Positions 31,031 through 39,299 of a stretch of DNA of 64,000 bases are shown here, in pieces. The position numbers and the translations under genes are program-made. The first letter of the stretch is position 1, and each line of letters starts with the position of its first letter. The DNA lies in NCBI RefSeq assembly GCF_016919005.1, contig NZ_JAFFQE010000002.1, forward strand, positions 124,001 to 188,000. Direction: 5' to 3'. Under the pieces are notes generated by a model. It searched no databases and was not told the origin of the DNA. It was given only the letters and a program-made list of their open reading frames with translations. Origin of the DNA: Desulfopila inferna (GTDB taxonomy: Bacteria > Desulfobacterota > Desulfobulbia > Desulfobulbales > Desulfocapsaceae).

Positions 31031-31323
31031 TGATAACATTCCGGCAGGCCTTGAAATTGACCTTCCCGGATTGATCATCACGTATTCCTCTTGTTCACTG
31101 CTCCCGCGCACCCCTCTAATTGAACCATTTTCCTTATCGTCGATTAACCACAGGGTTTTCAGCCTTGTTTCATTTCCCTGAATACGCTACTATATTTCGG
31201 CGTAGGTGTCTTTCTCCGTATAGGTGGTGACCCAAGGGCGGCCAATACCTCAGGGTTTAAAGGGACCTGAAAAGATCCGCTTATCGGAAGAGCTGGATAT
31301 ATTTTGGGTTTTCAGAGGATCGC

Positions 31324-32922
31324 ATGTCAACCAACGATCACAGACTTATAGCAGATCATAAAGAAGTCGTCAAAACCTTACGGCTCTATAAAAATATCAC
31401 CCTCATCGACACCTCCGGGGAACCGGTTGATGAGTATGATATTGAATATAAAGTAAAAGGGTTTATCATCGACCCTGATGGAAAAATCACGACCAGCAAG
31501 CGTCACCGCATAAAGATCAGAATCCCCTTTGGTTATCCTCACTTTCCTCCTACAATTAATCCCTTAAGCCCGATTTTCCACCCGGAAATCGACGATCATG
31601 TCGTTCCTATCGCCAACTACTGGGAAGGAAATAATTCATTGCCCGACCTTATACTTCATATCGGCAATATGATCTGTGGCAGGTTTCACAGCAGCGAAAA
31701 ACCAATTAACAAAGAAGCTGCCGATTTTTATGAGAAAAACAAAAGCAGCCTGCCCCTGGATTCACTCAAACTTGTTGAGGAAAATAAATCTCCTATACAA
31801 AAGGAGCCCAGGCAGTTCAGGATCCCGGCTTCCCTGTTCTACATAACTTCGGTGTTCATTGTACTCATACTTATTGGTGGCGGCGGTCTTTTTCTTTACG
31901 AAAAATGGCGTCTCAATCAATCTGCCGAGGTATTCAAAAATGCTGTGGTCTATCATGGGGAAAGAGAGTTTATAAAGGCACGGGAAACTGCGGAAGTGGC
32001 CCAGGGAAAGCTCACCGATTTTTATTTGTTGAACGGTTCCGGAAAATTACTACAAGAGAAAATCAGTTTGTTCCTGCAATCGAAATCGTTGCTGGAAGGA
32101 CTCAAAGGCAACATTAAATATCGCGACGAATATATCAGCATGGAAAAGGCTCAGCAACTCGAGTTTCTCACGGAACTTCTTGCCGAGGCAGAAAGATACA
32201 CCGAAAAGCGGGAATTACAGGCAGCCGTGGATACCTACAACTCGGCTATTGAGTATGCCGACAAGCACGGTTTCCAATCCGAAAAAGAAAATTTTCTGCC
32301 GGATCATGTCAAATTACAATTAGAACTGCTTGTTGCCGAATCAGAGAAGGCCCATCTCAGTAAAAACCGGGAATGGGCAATAGAAAAGCATATCAATGTG
32401 CTGAATTTCATAGAAAAATACAGGAAATACCTTAAAGGCGCGGATAAACAGTCTGTACAAACAGGATATATGCTCCTTATCGACCAGATAGCCTTGTATA
32501 GCAGAGAAGCACTTGAGGCGGAAAATAATAATGAATTTGTGTCGTCGTTGAAGTACCACAAAATGCTCATAGATCTTATAAGAAAAGCGGATGCTACCGA
32601 CAACATCACCCTGAAAAACACACTGTCCGATTCAATACAGAAGGTCACCTATCTCACCGAGAAAATCAATATCGAGCAAAGAAGGGAATGGCTGCTCAAG
32701 AATTACAGGGAAATTTTCCAGATACACTATCCGACGATAGCGGTGTCCGCATTGCGTACACCCCAGGCGGTTTTCATAAAATATGATGCTGATAACCTGG
32801 TCTTCGATCTCAGCTGCCTGGAAAAAGGATTGGGAAGTGTGGTCCGGCTGAGAATATTCTACCAGTACAATCCAGCCACTCAGGGTTGGAGCGTCTATCG
32901 CGGAGATATAGAAACTAACTGA
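31324..32922 (+). CDS. Membrane protein with a ubiquitin-E2-like domain and helical periplasmic region
   Basis: A 532-residue protein with AGAGGATCGC before its ATG. Residues ~10-145 resemble the E2 (UBC) fold. A strand block HRIKIRIPFGYPHFPPTI is followed by PIFHPEI (residues 83-89), then NYWEGNNSLPDLILHIGNMICG and KPINKEAADFYEKN, like the tail of an E2. In active E2s a Cys sits about ten residues after this His; here that stretch is DDHVVPIAN, with no Cys. The only Cys in the domain is C118. One membrane segment (169-192) follows. The remaining ~340 residues are mostly charged helices that may be TPR- or coiled-coil-like. Function is unknown. It precedes the octaheme cytochrome by ~70 bp. 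Confidence 0.7.
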   Translation: MSTNDHRLIADHKEVVKTLRLYKNITLIDTSGEPVDEYDIEYKVKGFIIDPDGKITTSKRHRIKIRIPFGYPHFPPTINPLSPIFHPEIDDHVVPIANYWEGNNSLPDLILHIGNMICGRFHSSEKPINKEAADFYEKNKSSLPLDSLKLVEENKSPIQKEPRQFRIPASLFYITSVFIVLILIGGGGLFLYEKWRLNQSAEVFKNAVVYHGEREFIKARETAEVAQGKLTDFYLLNGSGKLLQEKISLFLQSKSLLEGLKGNIKYRDEYISMEKAQQLEFLTELLAEAERYTEKRELQAAVDTYNSAIEYADKHGFQSEKENFLPDHVKLQLELLVAESEKAHLSKNREWAIEKHINVLNFIEKYRKYLKGADKQSVQTGYMLLIDQIALYSREALEAENNNEFVSSLKYHKMLIDLIRKADATDNITLKNTLSDSIQKVTYLTEKINIEQRREWLLKNYREIFQIHYPTIAVSALRTPQAVFIKYDADNLVFDLSCLEKGLGSVVRLRIFYQYNPATQGWSVYRGDIETN

Positions 32923-32995
32923 AATTCTTAATGAAGAAACATTGCAGTACAGAGTTTTTATGAGCACCATTCTCTCCCACGGTTTGGAGGATACG

Positions 32996-34510
32996 ATGAA
33001 ACTTTTGGCATTTATATCGGCACTTATGGCAGGCCTTTTGACAAGCACGACTTCCTCTGCAGAGTCGAATCTCAGTGCTGAAACAGAGGATTGTCTGATG
33101 TGCCATACCGAGCTGCATCCCGGGCTGGTCGCTTCCTGGCAAAACAGCCGCCATAGCCGAAGCGCTCCGGAGCAGGCCATGGAAAAACCCGAACTGCAAC
33201 GACGCATATCGTCGGAAACGATTGCTGAAAGCCTCCTCAATGTAGCCGTGGGTTGTTATGAATGCCATTCCCTCCGTCCCGACGAGCATAAGGATTCCTT
33301 CGAACATAACGGCTATAGGATTAACGTTGTCGTCAGCCCCGCTGACTGCGCCACCTGCCATGCGGTTGAGGCCGACCAATATTCCCGTAACCTTATGTCT
33401 CACGCCCATGGCAATCTGGTAGACAATCCGCTCTATCGCGACCTCATCTCAGTCGTCAATAATCACTATACCTACGCGGATAATCAGCTCACAATCGGAG
33501 AGGGCAACCGCCTCACCGACTATGAATCATGTCTTTATTGTCATGGAACAAGGGTAGAGATGAAGGGGCTGGTATCCAGGGATACCGATTTTGGCGAGAT
33601 GAAATTCCCGGATCTTGAAGGCTGGCCCAACCAGGGTGTAGGCCGGATCAATCCCGACGGCAGCAAGGGTGCCTGCACCTCCTGTCATCCGCGTCATGAT
33701 TTTGCAATTGAAACAGCACGCCAGCCCTACACCTGCTCTGAATGCCACAAGGGACCGGACGTTCCGGCCTACAAGGTGTATCAGGTCAGTAAACATGGAA
33801 ATGTTTTCAATTCCACCGGGTCTGCATTCGATTTCAGCACTGTACCCTGGACTATCGGCCGTGACTTTTCTGCTCCCACCTGCGCGACATGCCATACCAG
33901 CCTGATTGTCAGCGAGGATGAGTCGGTTATTGCCGAACGAACTCATCAGTTTAACGACAGGCTTTCCTGGCGGCTGTTCGGTGTGCCTTATGCTCATCCG
34001 CATCCACGCAAGGCCGATCTCAGTGATATCGTCAACACTAAAGGGTTGCCGCTGGCGGTTGAGCTCAATGGCGAGCCGGTGGCTGATTATGTTCTCACCA
34101 AAGAACAGATGCAGGAAAATAATGACCGCATGAAATCCATCTGCCGTTCATGCCACAGTACGCCATGGGTCGACAACCACTTCGAGCGCCTGGATAATAC
34201 TATCAAAACGACCAATAACAACACCTACGAAGCAACTAAAATTCTTCTTGATATATGGGCCGGCGATTTTGAACACGGCTTACCCCAGGGCGGCAATATT
34301 TTTGACGAGGAAGCCGAGCGGTTGTGGACCTCGATATGGCTTTTTTATGCAAACTCGACACGATTCGCCTCTGCCATGGCCGGAGGCGGCGATTACGGTG
34401 TTTTCGCAAAGGGCAGGTTCCAGACTGCCGAGCAGATCAACAGGTTGCTGGAGCGCTTGAAACTGTACCATGCCCTGCAGAATAAAAATACCGACTCAGG
34501 CAAGGATTAA
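32996..34510 (+). CDS. Octaheme cytochrome c, hydroxylamine-oxidoreductase-like
   Basis: A 504-residue exported protein. I chose the ATG at 32996 because GGAGG lies five bases upstream and a signal peptide (KLLAFISALMAGLLTSTTSSA) follows. Eight CxxCH motifs are present: CLMCH, CYECH, CATCH, CLYCH, CTSCH, CSECH, CATCH and CRSCH. The segment CSECHKGPD...YQVSKHGNVF matches the heme-binding block of HAO-type octaheme proteins. The C-terminus has SAMAGGGDYGVF, a place where HAO carries the tyrosine cross-linked to its catalytic heme. Whether it oxidises hydroxylamine or reduces nitrogen or sulfur compounds cannot be told by eye. It acts in the periplasm. Confidence 0.88.
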   Translation: MKLLAFISALMAGLLTSTTSSAESNLSAETEDCLMCHTELHPGLVASWQNSRHSRSAPEQAMEKPELQRRISSETIAESLLNVAVGCYECHSLRPDEHKDSFEHNGYRINVVVSPADCATCHAVEADQYSRNLMSHAHGNLVDNPLYRDLISVVNNHYTYADNQLTIGEGNRLTDYESCLYCHGTRVEMKGLVSRDTDFGEMKFPDLEGWPNQGVGRINPDGSKGACTSCHPRHDFAIETARQPYTCSECHKGPDVPAYKVYQVSKHGNVFNSTGSAFDFSTVPWTIGRDFSAPTCATCHTSLIVSEDESVIAERTHQFNDRLSWRLFGVPYAHPHPRKADLSDIVNTKGLPLAVELNGEPVADYVLTKEQMQENNDRMKSICRSCHSTPWVDNHFERLDNTIKTTNNNTYEATKILLDIWAGDFEHGLPQGGNIFDEEAERLWTSIWLFYANSTRFASAMAGGGDYGVFAKGRFQTAEQINRLLERLKLYHALQNKNTDSGKD

Positions 34511-34565
34511 ACCGGCCTTCTCACCGCATCCGTCATATTGCTGTGCGGATTCTGCAAAAATCGAT

Positions 34566-34603
34566 AACCTGCAGAGGCATAGATTACTATGCCTCTGCAG
34601 GTT
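34566..34603. terminator. Perfect hairpin between convergent genes
   Basis: A 17-bp perfect stem, AACCTGCAGAGGCATAG and its complement, encloses an ATTA loop. It serves both the octaheme cytochrome on the plus strand and the ABC ATPase on the minus strand. It lacks a strong U run, so it may act partly by structure. Confidence 0.8.
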
Positions 34604-34649
34604 TGAAAAGGCCGCGGTCTTCTGTGAAAAAATATCTTCAGAACTTTTT

Positions 34650-35312
34650 TCACACCACCCTGCCGTCGGATAACTCCACCAGCCTGTTGGCCCGTCCGGC
34701 ATAAAGCGGCTCATGGGTCACCATGATCACGGTCATGCCGTCTCCGTGAAGCTCCTCAAGCAGGTCCATAATCTCCTCGCCTGTGTTTTTATCAAGGCTG
34801 CCGGTGGGTTCATCGGCAAAAAGCACCCTGGCGGATTTCACCATCGCCCGGGCAATTGCCACCCGCTGCTGTTCTCCTCCGGAGAGGCTGCCCGGCAGCC
34901 TGTTCTTTTTTCCTGCCAGACCAATACGCTCAAGACATTTTTCCGCCTTTTTTACGATCTCCCGGGGAACGGGTTTGATCGAACGCATGAAAGGAAGCAG
35001 GGTATTCTGCAATACCGAGAGGTAAGGCAGCAGGTGGTGAAACTGAAAAATTACGGCGAAATCGGTTCTTCTCAGATCATTGAGTTGAACAGCCCCCGAT
35101 GTTGTGAGGTTGCTCTGCCGGTAAATTAGCTCGCCTTCATCCGGTCTCACCAATGTCGAGAGAACATTGAGCAAGGTCGTCTTTCCTGAACCGGACCTGC
35201 CGACAATAGAGATGAATTCGCCCTCCTCGATATTGAGACTGACATTGCGCAATACCTGGATATTCTCACCGTTGAGTGAAAAATATTTATTAATATTTCG
35301 TGCTGATATCAC
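34650..35312 (-). CDS. ABC transporter ATPase (LolD/MacB type)
   Basis: A 220-residue ABC ATPase that starts at a GTG (35312) with AGGAGG six bases upstream. Walker A is [12 protein letters not shown], the signature [15 protein letters not shown], and Walker [13 protein letters not shown]. The TGSLD form is typical of LolD/MacB ATPases that drive FtsX-like permeases. It is downstream of the FtsX permease (10 bp) and the DUF2318 protein, forming one operon. Confidence 0.9.
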   Translation of the reverse strand: MISARNINKYFSLNGENIQVLRNVSLNIEEGEFISIVGRSGSGKTTLLNVLSTLVRPDEGELIYRQSNLTTSGAVQLNDLRRTDFAVIFQFHHLLPYLSVLQNTLLPFMRSIKPVPREIVKKAEKCLERIGLAGKKNRLPGSLSGGEQQRVAIARAMVKSARVLFADEPTGSLDKNTGEEIMDLLEELHGDGMTVIMVTHEPLYAGRANRLVELSDGRVV

Positions 35313-35322
35313 GGATAACCTC

Positions 35323-36495
35323 CTATAGGGAAACCAGAGCCTCGGAGGGCTCTATGACAGCTCCCTTCCAGGCGGGATAGAGTGCAGCCGCAACCGCAAC
35401 GCCTCCAAAAACAGCTGAAGTCAGGATCATCTGCCCGACACTGAACACCGGCCGAAAGCCTTCTGTCAGGGCCAGCAGCTCAAGCGCCTTGAAACTTGCG
35501 CCATAGCCTGCCAGATATCCCGCCCCTCCTGATAACAATCCGATCAATCCCGCCTCGACACAGAAAATCAGGAACACCTGGAGCTTGGCATAGCCAAGGG
35601 ATCGAAGGATACCGATGTCCTTTTTTCTCTCATTCACCGCTGAAAGCATGGAAAGTGCGACCATGGCTGCTGCGGTAACAAGAATGACAATGCTGACGAA
35701 CAAAGCCAGATTCTGCACGAAATGAACCGACTCCATGCGCTGATCGACGATATTCTGCAGCGCCTTTATATCTGCCCCGGGAAGATTCGCCCGGATCTGG
35801 CCGACGATATCTTCAATGGGGCAGCCGGCACAGAGAGCCGCAACCTCAACAAAACTCACCTCATCCGGCTTTCCCAGAAGGTGCTGCAGTGCTGTCAGAT
35901 CCATGAAAATAACTCGATCGTCATCTCCGCCGGTTTGTTCGAGCACCCCGGATATTTCATACTGCATGTCCGCGATGGCTATTCTTTCTCCCGGTTCCAG
36001 CCCCTGATGTGCCGCGGCTTCGGCTCCCAATAGAAGCTGGTTGCCATTCTCGGGGATCTTGCCGTCTATCGCCCAGTAGCTTTTTATGCCTAATTCCTCA
36101 GGCCAGCGAACACCCACCACGACAAGCTGCATTTCACCCAGGCTGACAGTACCGACGAGCTTGGGAGCAACCACGCTGATCCTGTCTCCCAATGCTATTT
36201 CCCTTATCGAACTGACAGTGTCCCCCTCCATCAACTTATCGACATCATAGAGCATATCTCCCATCTGAAACCCGCCATAGCTTACGCTGAGTGATTCGGT
36301 ACGAGGGGAAACAATGATATTGGCTCCATATGAGCTCAATTTTTTTTCAAGGCTTTCTCCCACCACCAGTGAGACCTGATGCAGCGCGACAATGGACATT
36401 ACTCCAAGGCAAAAGACAAGCACCAGCAGAATGGTCTTGGTCGGCTTTCTTTTGATATTACTCAAAGAAATAGTAAAGATATTCATATAGTTCAC
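35323..36495 (-). CDS. FtsX/MacB-type ABC permease
   Basis: A 390-residue inner-membrane protein with one N-terminal membrane segment (~18-38), a large extracytoplasmic domain (~40-265) and three C-terminal segments (~270-385). The last part has the FtsX-like sequence AMVALSMLSAVNERKKDIGILRSLGYAKLQV. The periplasmic domain has CAGCPIEDIV, a CxxC pair. The first Met is a GTG; another ATG lies three codons in. The pairing with an LolD-type ATPase and DUF2318 matches the C. jejuni p19-linked genes (see findings). Confidence 0.88.
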   Translation of the reverse strand: MNYMNIFTISLSNIKRKPTKTILLVLVFCLGVMSIVALHQVSLVVGESLEKKLSSYGANIIVSPRTESLSVSYGGFQMGDMLYDVDKLMEGDTVSSIREIALGDRISVVAPKLVGTVSLGEMQLVVVGVRWPEELGIKSYWAIDGKIPENGNQLLLGAEAAAHQGLEPGERIAIADMQYEISGVLEQTGGDDDRVIFMDLTALQHLLGKPDEVSFVEVAALCAGCPIEDIVGQIRANLPGADIKALQNIVDQRMESVHFVQNLALFVSIVILVTAAAMVALSMLSAVNERKKDIGILRSLGYAKLQVFLIFCVEAGLIGLLSGGAGYLAGYGASFKALELLALTEGFRPVFSVGQMILTSAVFGGVAVAAALYPAWKGAVIEPSEALVSL

Positions 36496-36509
36496 ACTTA
36501 TACAGAGTA

Positions 36510-36965
36510 TTAAAAATATTTTGCACCCTTGAGGATATCTTCTGCCCTTATCACCAGCTCTTTACCACGCTCGGTCCGGTCGAGCGGAGCAGGATTGCAG
36601 CCGCCTTTAATGACATTGATCCGGCTGGAATGGAACTTTTGGCCGCAGTTGTTGCAGATCATGTAGTCTCCTTCCTGAGTGTATCCCTTTTTCGAATGAA
36701 AACAGACATCACAGGCATCAAAGGCAGCCCGGATTACGCCATCATCACTTTGGACGATAAAAAACTTTACCGTCTGTCCTCCATTTTTATATTGATAATG
36801 ATGAGCTGAACCATCGTTGATGTCCTCCAAAGGAATGAGGATCTCGCCATTGGCATCCCTTACCGTTTTGTGTTTACTAAAAAAACCGGTGAAGGAATGA
36901 CTTACCGCCACCACCAGGAACAAAAATACAACAGTTGTACACAGTAAAAATATTCTTTTTGTCAT
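36510..36965 (-). CDS. DUF2318 protein, Cys-rich and membrane-anchored
   Basis: A 151-residue protein with GAGGTG upstream of its ATG. Residues 1-~22 are a signal anchor (RIFLLCTTVVFLFLVVAVSHSF). The DUF2318 domain shows FFIVQSDDGVIRAAFDACDVCFHSKKGY and YMICNNCGQKFHSSRINVIKGGCNP. Two CxxC pairs plus histidines could bind metal, as in DUF2318 proteins found with iron permeases. It leads the FtsX-ATPase operon. The metal and direction of transport are inference. Confidence 0.88.
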   Translation of the reverse strand: MTKRIFLLCTTVVFLFLVVAVSHSFTGFFSKHKTVRDANGEILIPLEDINDGSAHHYQYKNGGQTVKFFIVQSDDGVIRAAFDACDVCFHSKKGYTQEGDYMICNNCGQKFHSSRINVIKGGCNPAPLDRTERGKELVIRAEDILKGAKYF

Positions 36966-37184
36966 AATACACCTCGAACAGTAGAAGCTGATGTCTCATT
37001 ATGGGCCAGAACAGTCTGCTGAGACAGTTTTTTTTAACATCTACAGGGCATTTCCGGAGCAAATGATTTCCCGGAGTTCCCTGCTTGACCGCGCACGGCT
37101 TGGTTGCAAGGTTCTTATCCAACTCTGCTGGATAAGAAAAAGATTTGTGAAATTGAAAATTGACCAGGAATAATCGCGGTGGAA
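36966..37184. repeat. Family A hairpin fragment upstream of DUF2318 gene
   Basis: TTCTTATCCA (37112-37121) pairs with TGGATAAGAA (37129-37138) around ACTCTGC. It is the isolated CCAACTCTGCTGGAT-type core of family A. The gap otherwise contains the promoter region of the ABC operon. Confidence 0.5.
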
Positions 37185-37574
37185 TCAAATAAGGAAGGAA
37201 CAGTTGAGGAGGAACAGCGGGGGCAACAGGTCCGGAAGCGGAGCACCCCCGGCAAAAGAGATCTGCCTCGGTTTGCAGATGTCACTCCTGAAAAAAGACT
37301 GTTGTCTAACGACCACACCCGCTTCCATGAAAACGGCAGCTGCCGCCACAACCGGCTGAGAATCGTCACCGCTGCAGAGGCCGGCATGTTGGCAGGAGTC
37401 GTCGGGTTCTTCGCTTTCAGACTCTGGGTTGCCTGCAGTACAGCATTCAGGAAGAACAGAATACTCATGAGTGCAGTGACGGCAATCCGCCTTGGCAACG
37501 GAACCAGCCTGAGAGAAGGCGGTCAGCAGCGTCAGCAGCAGGATAATGAAGAGGTATACAGGTATTCGTTTCAT
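37185..37574 (-). CDS. Small Cys-rich secreted protein, unknown
   Basis: A 129-residue protein from the Met at 37574, which begins a signal peptide (KRIPVYLFIILLLTLLTAFSQA). A frame reaching 37631 is open but crosses a palindrome. The mature region is Cys-rich: DCRHC, PECC, SCQHAGLC, then a SDICKP segment. The tail PPLFLLNCSFLI has some resemblance to DUF2946-type metal-related secreted proteins, but I am not sure. Position upstream of DUF2318 suggests a linked metal or redox role. There is a small chance that it is not expressed. Confidence 0.55.
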   Translation of the reverse strand: MKRIPVYLFIILLLTLLTAFSQAGSVAKADCRHCTHEYSVLPECCTAGNPESESEEPDDSCQHAGLCSGDDSQPVVAAAAVFMEAGVVVRQQSFFRSDICKPRQISFAGGAPLPDLLPPLFLLNCSFLI

Positions 37575-37600
37575 GGCCTCAGGTTTTCCTTGGTTTTTCT

Positions 37601-37625
37601 CCATGTACCACGATGTGGTACATGG
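37601..37625. promoter_or_regulatory. 25-bp perfect palindrome, possible operator
   Basis: CCATGTACCAC and GTGGTACATGG are separated by GAT, an 11-3-11 perfect inverted repeat 27 bp before the ATG of the Cys-rich gene. Its symmetry suggests a dimeric regulator site, or a hairpin in the leader. Confidence 0.6.
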
Positions 37626-37735
37626 AGTCAAGAAAAAATACTACCTGCCTGAGGATGTTGGGGGGTAGGTGGGACCTTAGATAATAAAAACGGCAGGGTC
37701 TGATAAATCGAGATAATCTCAATTTAAATGATCGC

Positions 37736-38326
37736 TTAATTCCGGAGCTTCCGCAATTCCTCCGGGGACATTTCCGTTATCTTTTCCTTTTCCACTATCT
37801 CCAGTATTGCATTGACATCGGGCCGGTCGGCAGGTCCTTTGCTGATATGGTGAAGCCTCACCATGCCCTGCGGATCTATCAAAACATCACCACCGCGCTG
37901 ATGAACGTCGCCCTTGGTCATCTTGGGCATATTTCCCTTCAACATCTCCCTGAGGTAGGCTCTCCAGGTGGCAAAACCCCAGATATCCCAGAAGCCCGCC
38001 CTGGTCAACCCAAAATAGTTATAGAACTCCCGCGACTTGTCGATAATCACCGGCCACTCCAGATTCTCTTCCCTCTGATAATTGAGGGCATGCTCTTCAT
38101 CTTCAAAGCTGACCACAACAACTTCTATACCCAGACGTGAAACTTTTTCCTTCTGCTGCCGCAACTGCGACAGATGGGCCCGACAGGGCAGTCAGGATAA
38201 ATGGCGATGAAAAACAAGATACAGCCATTTGCCCTGATAATCAGCAATGGTGACGGATTTACCATCCGTTGAAGTAAAGGAGAAGTTCTTGGGATAGCGA
38301 TTTATTCTGGTCAAACTTAAACCCAT
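37736..38326 (-). CDS. Peroxiredoxin-like selenoprotein, in-frame UGA (SelL/AhpC-TSA type)
   Basis: The frame starts at ATG 38326 and is open for 196 codons, apart from one TGA at 38194-38192 (codon 45). Before it the sequence reads YPKNFSFTSTDGKSVTIADYQGKWLYLVFHRHLS; after it, LPCRAHLSQLRQQK. Together they give a continuous thioredoxin-fold protein with HLS-U-LPCRAHL. That is a UxxC redox pair where Prx-like proteins have CxxC. The rest continues normally (GIEVVVVSFEDEE...WPVIIDKSREFYNYFGL, ending RKLRN). A SECIS-like hairpin follows the UGA. Reading only after the TGA yields the 142-residue frame at 37736-38164. The ribosome site is weak (AGG 11 bases upstream). Confidence 0.85.
38156..38173 (-). 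promoter_or_regulatory. Predicted bacterial SECIS hairpin
   Basis: From 19 bases after the UGA, CTGTCGC pairs with GCGGCAG (seven pairs, one G-U) around an AGTT loop. A loop G within the first two positions and a UGA-to-loop distance of about 25 bases agree with the known bacterial SECIS pattern. A longer alternative pairing of CTGCC and GGCAG also exists. Confidence 0.65.
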
Positions 38327-38690
38327 AATTATAAATACCTATTTTTTGATAAACCCTCTGAAAATCACGGGCTTGCGGCACGGCACACAGTCCTGCCGCT
38401 TTCCCCGTCCGGTACAGCGGGTCTTAAATTTATAAAAACGATTCTACTGAGAATGTATGCAGTACGGCCCTGGGAAGCAAGGTACTTACTTTAGAGGAGG
38501 CTGTTTATAAGCTTCCTGAAAACCGGATCAACGTGTTCAGTAACTGACTGACTTGCTGAAGAAGAGCAGGAATAGAGAATTACCAGAGCCGACAACACTT
38601 GTTACTGTCGCAATCATATGCCACAGTATGTGTCAACTATCAACAAAAAACGCCCGTGCTGTTACCTGCTGGAGGAAAAAGAAAAGGGTC
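38327..38690. other. Intergenic region before selenoprotein
   Basis: About 360 bp that must contain the selenoprotein promoter on the minus strand. I see no tRNA-Sec, hairpin cluster or repeat element. Nothing else can be supported. Confidence 0.4.
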
Positions 38691-39080
<390 letters not shown>

Positions 39081-39299
39081 TTATCAATTGTCTTCAACAG
39101 AGCAATCCTGCAGCTGATAAGATAATTTGCAAGATACCCTATATCATGGTACAACATCATTATAAACAAATGCACACATCAAAGTCGGCAGAAGGTTCAT
39201 TCATCCGACTCAGGGAAGCTGGATGAAGCTGTTGTCTTTTCACATACTTTTCGTTCTGGTTTTTTTGACAGAATATTTGGAAGCATATCGAAGAATCCC

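Noticed and set aside
37179-37652. Plus-strand frame opposite the Cys-rich gene
   Set aside because: It lacks a signal peptide or domain, and the minus-strand frame shows a signal peptide.
38327-38690. tRNA-Sec (selC) next to the selenoprotein
   Set aside because: No cloverleaf or T-arm sequence is visible.
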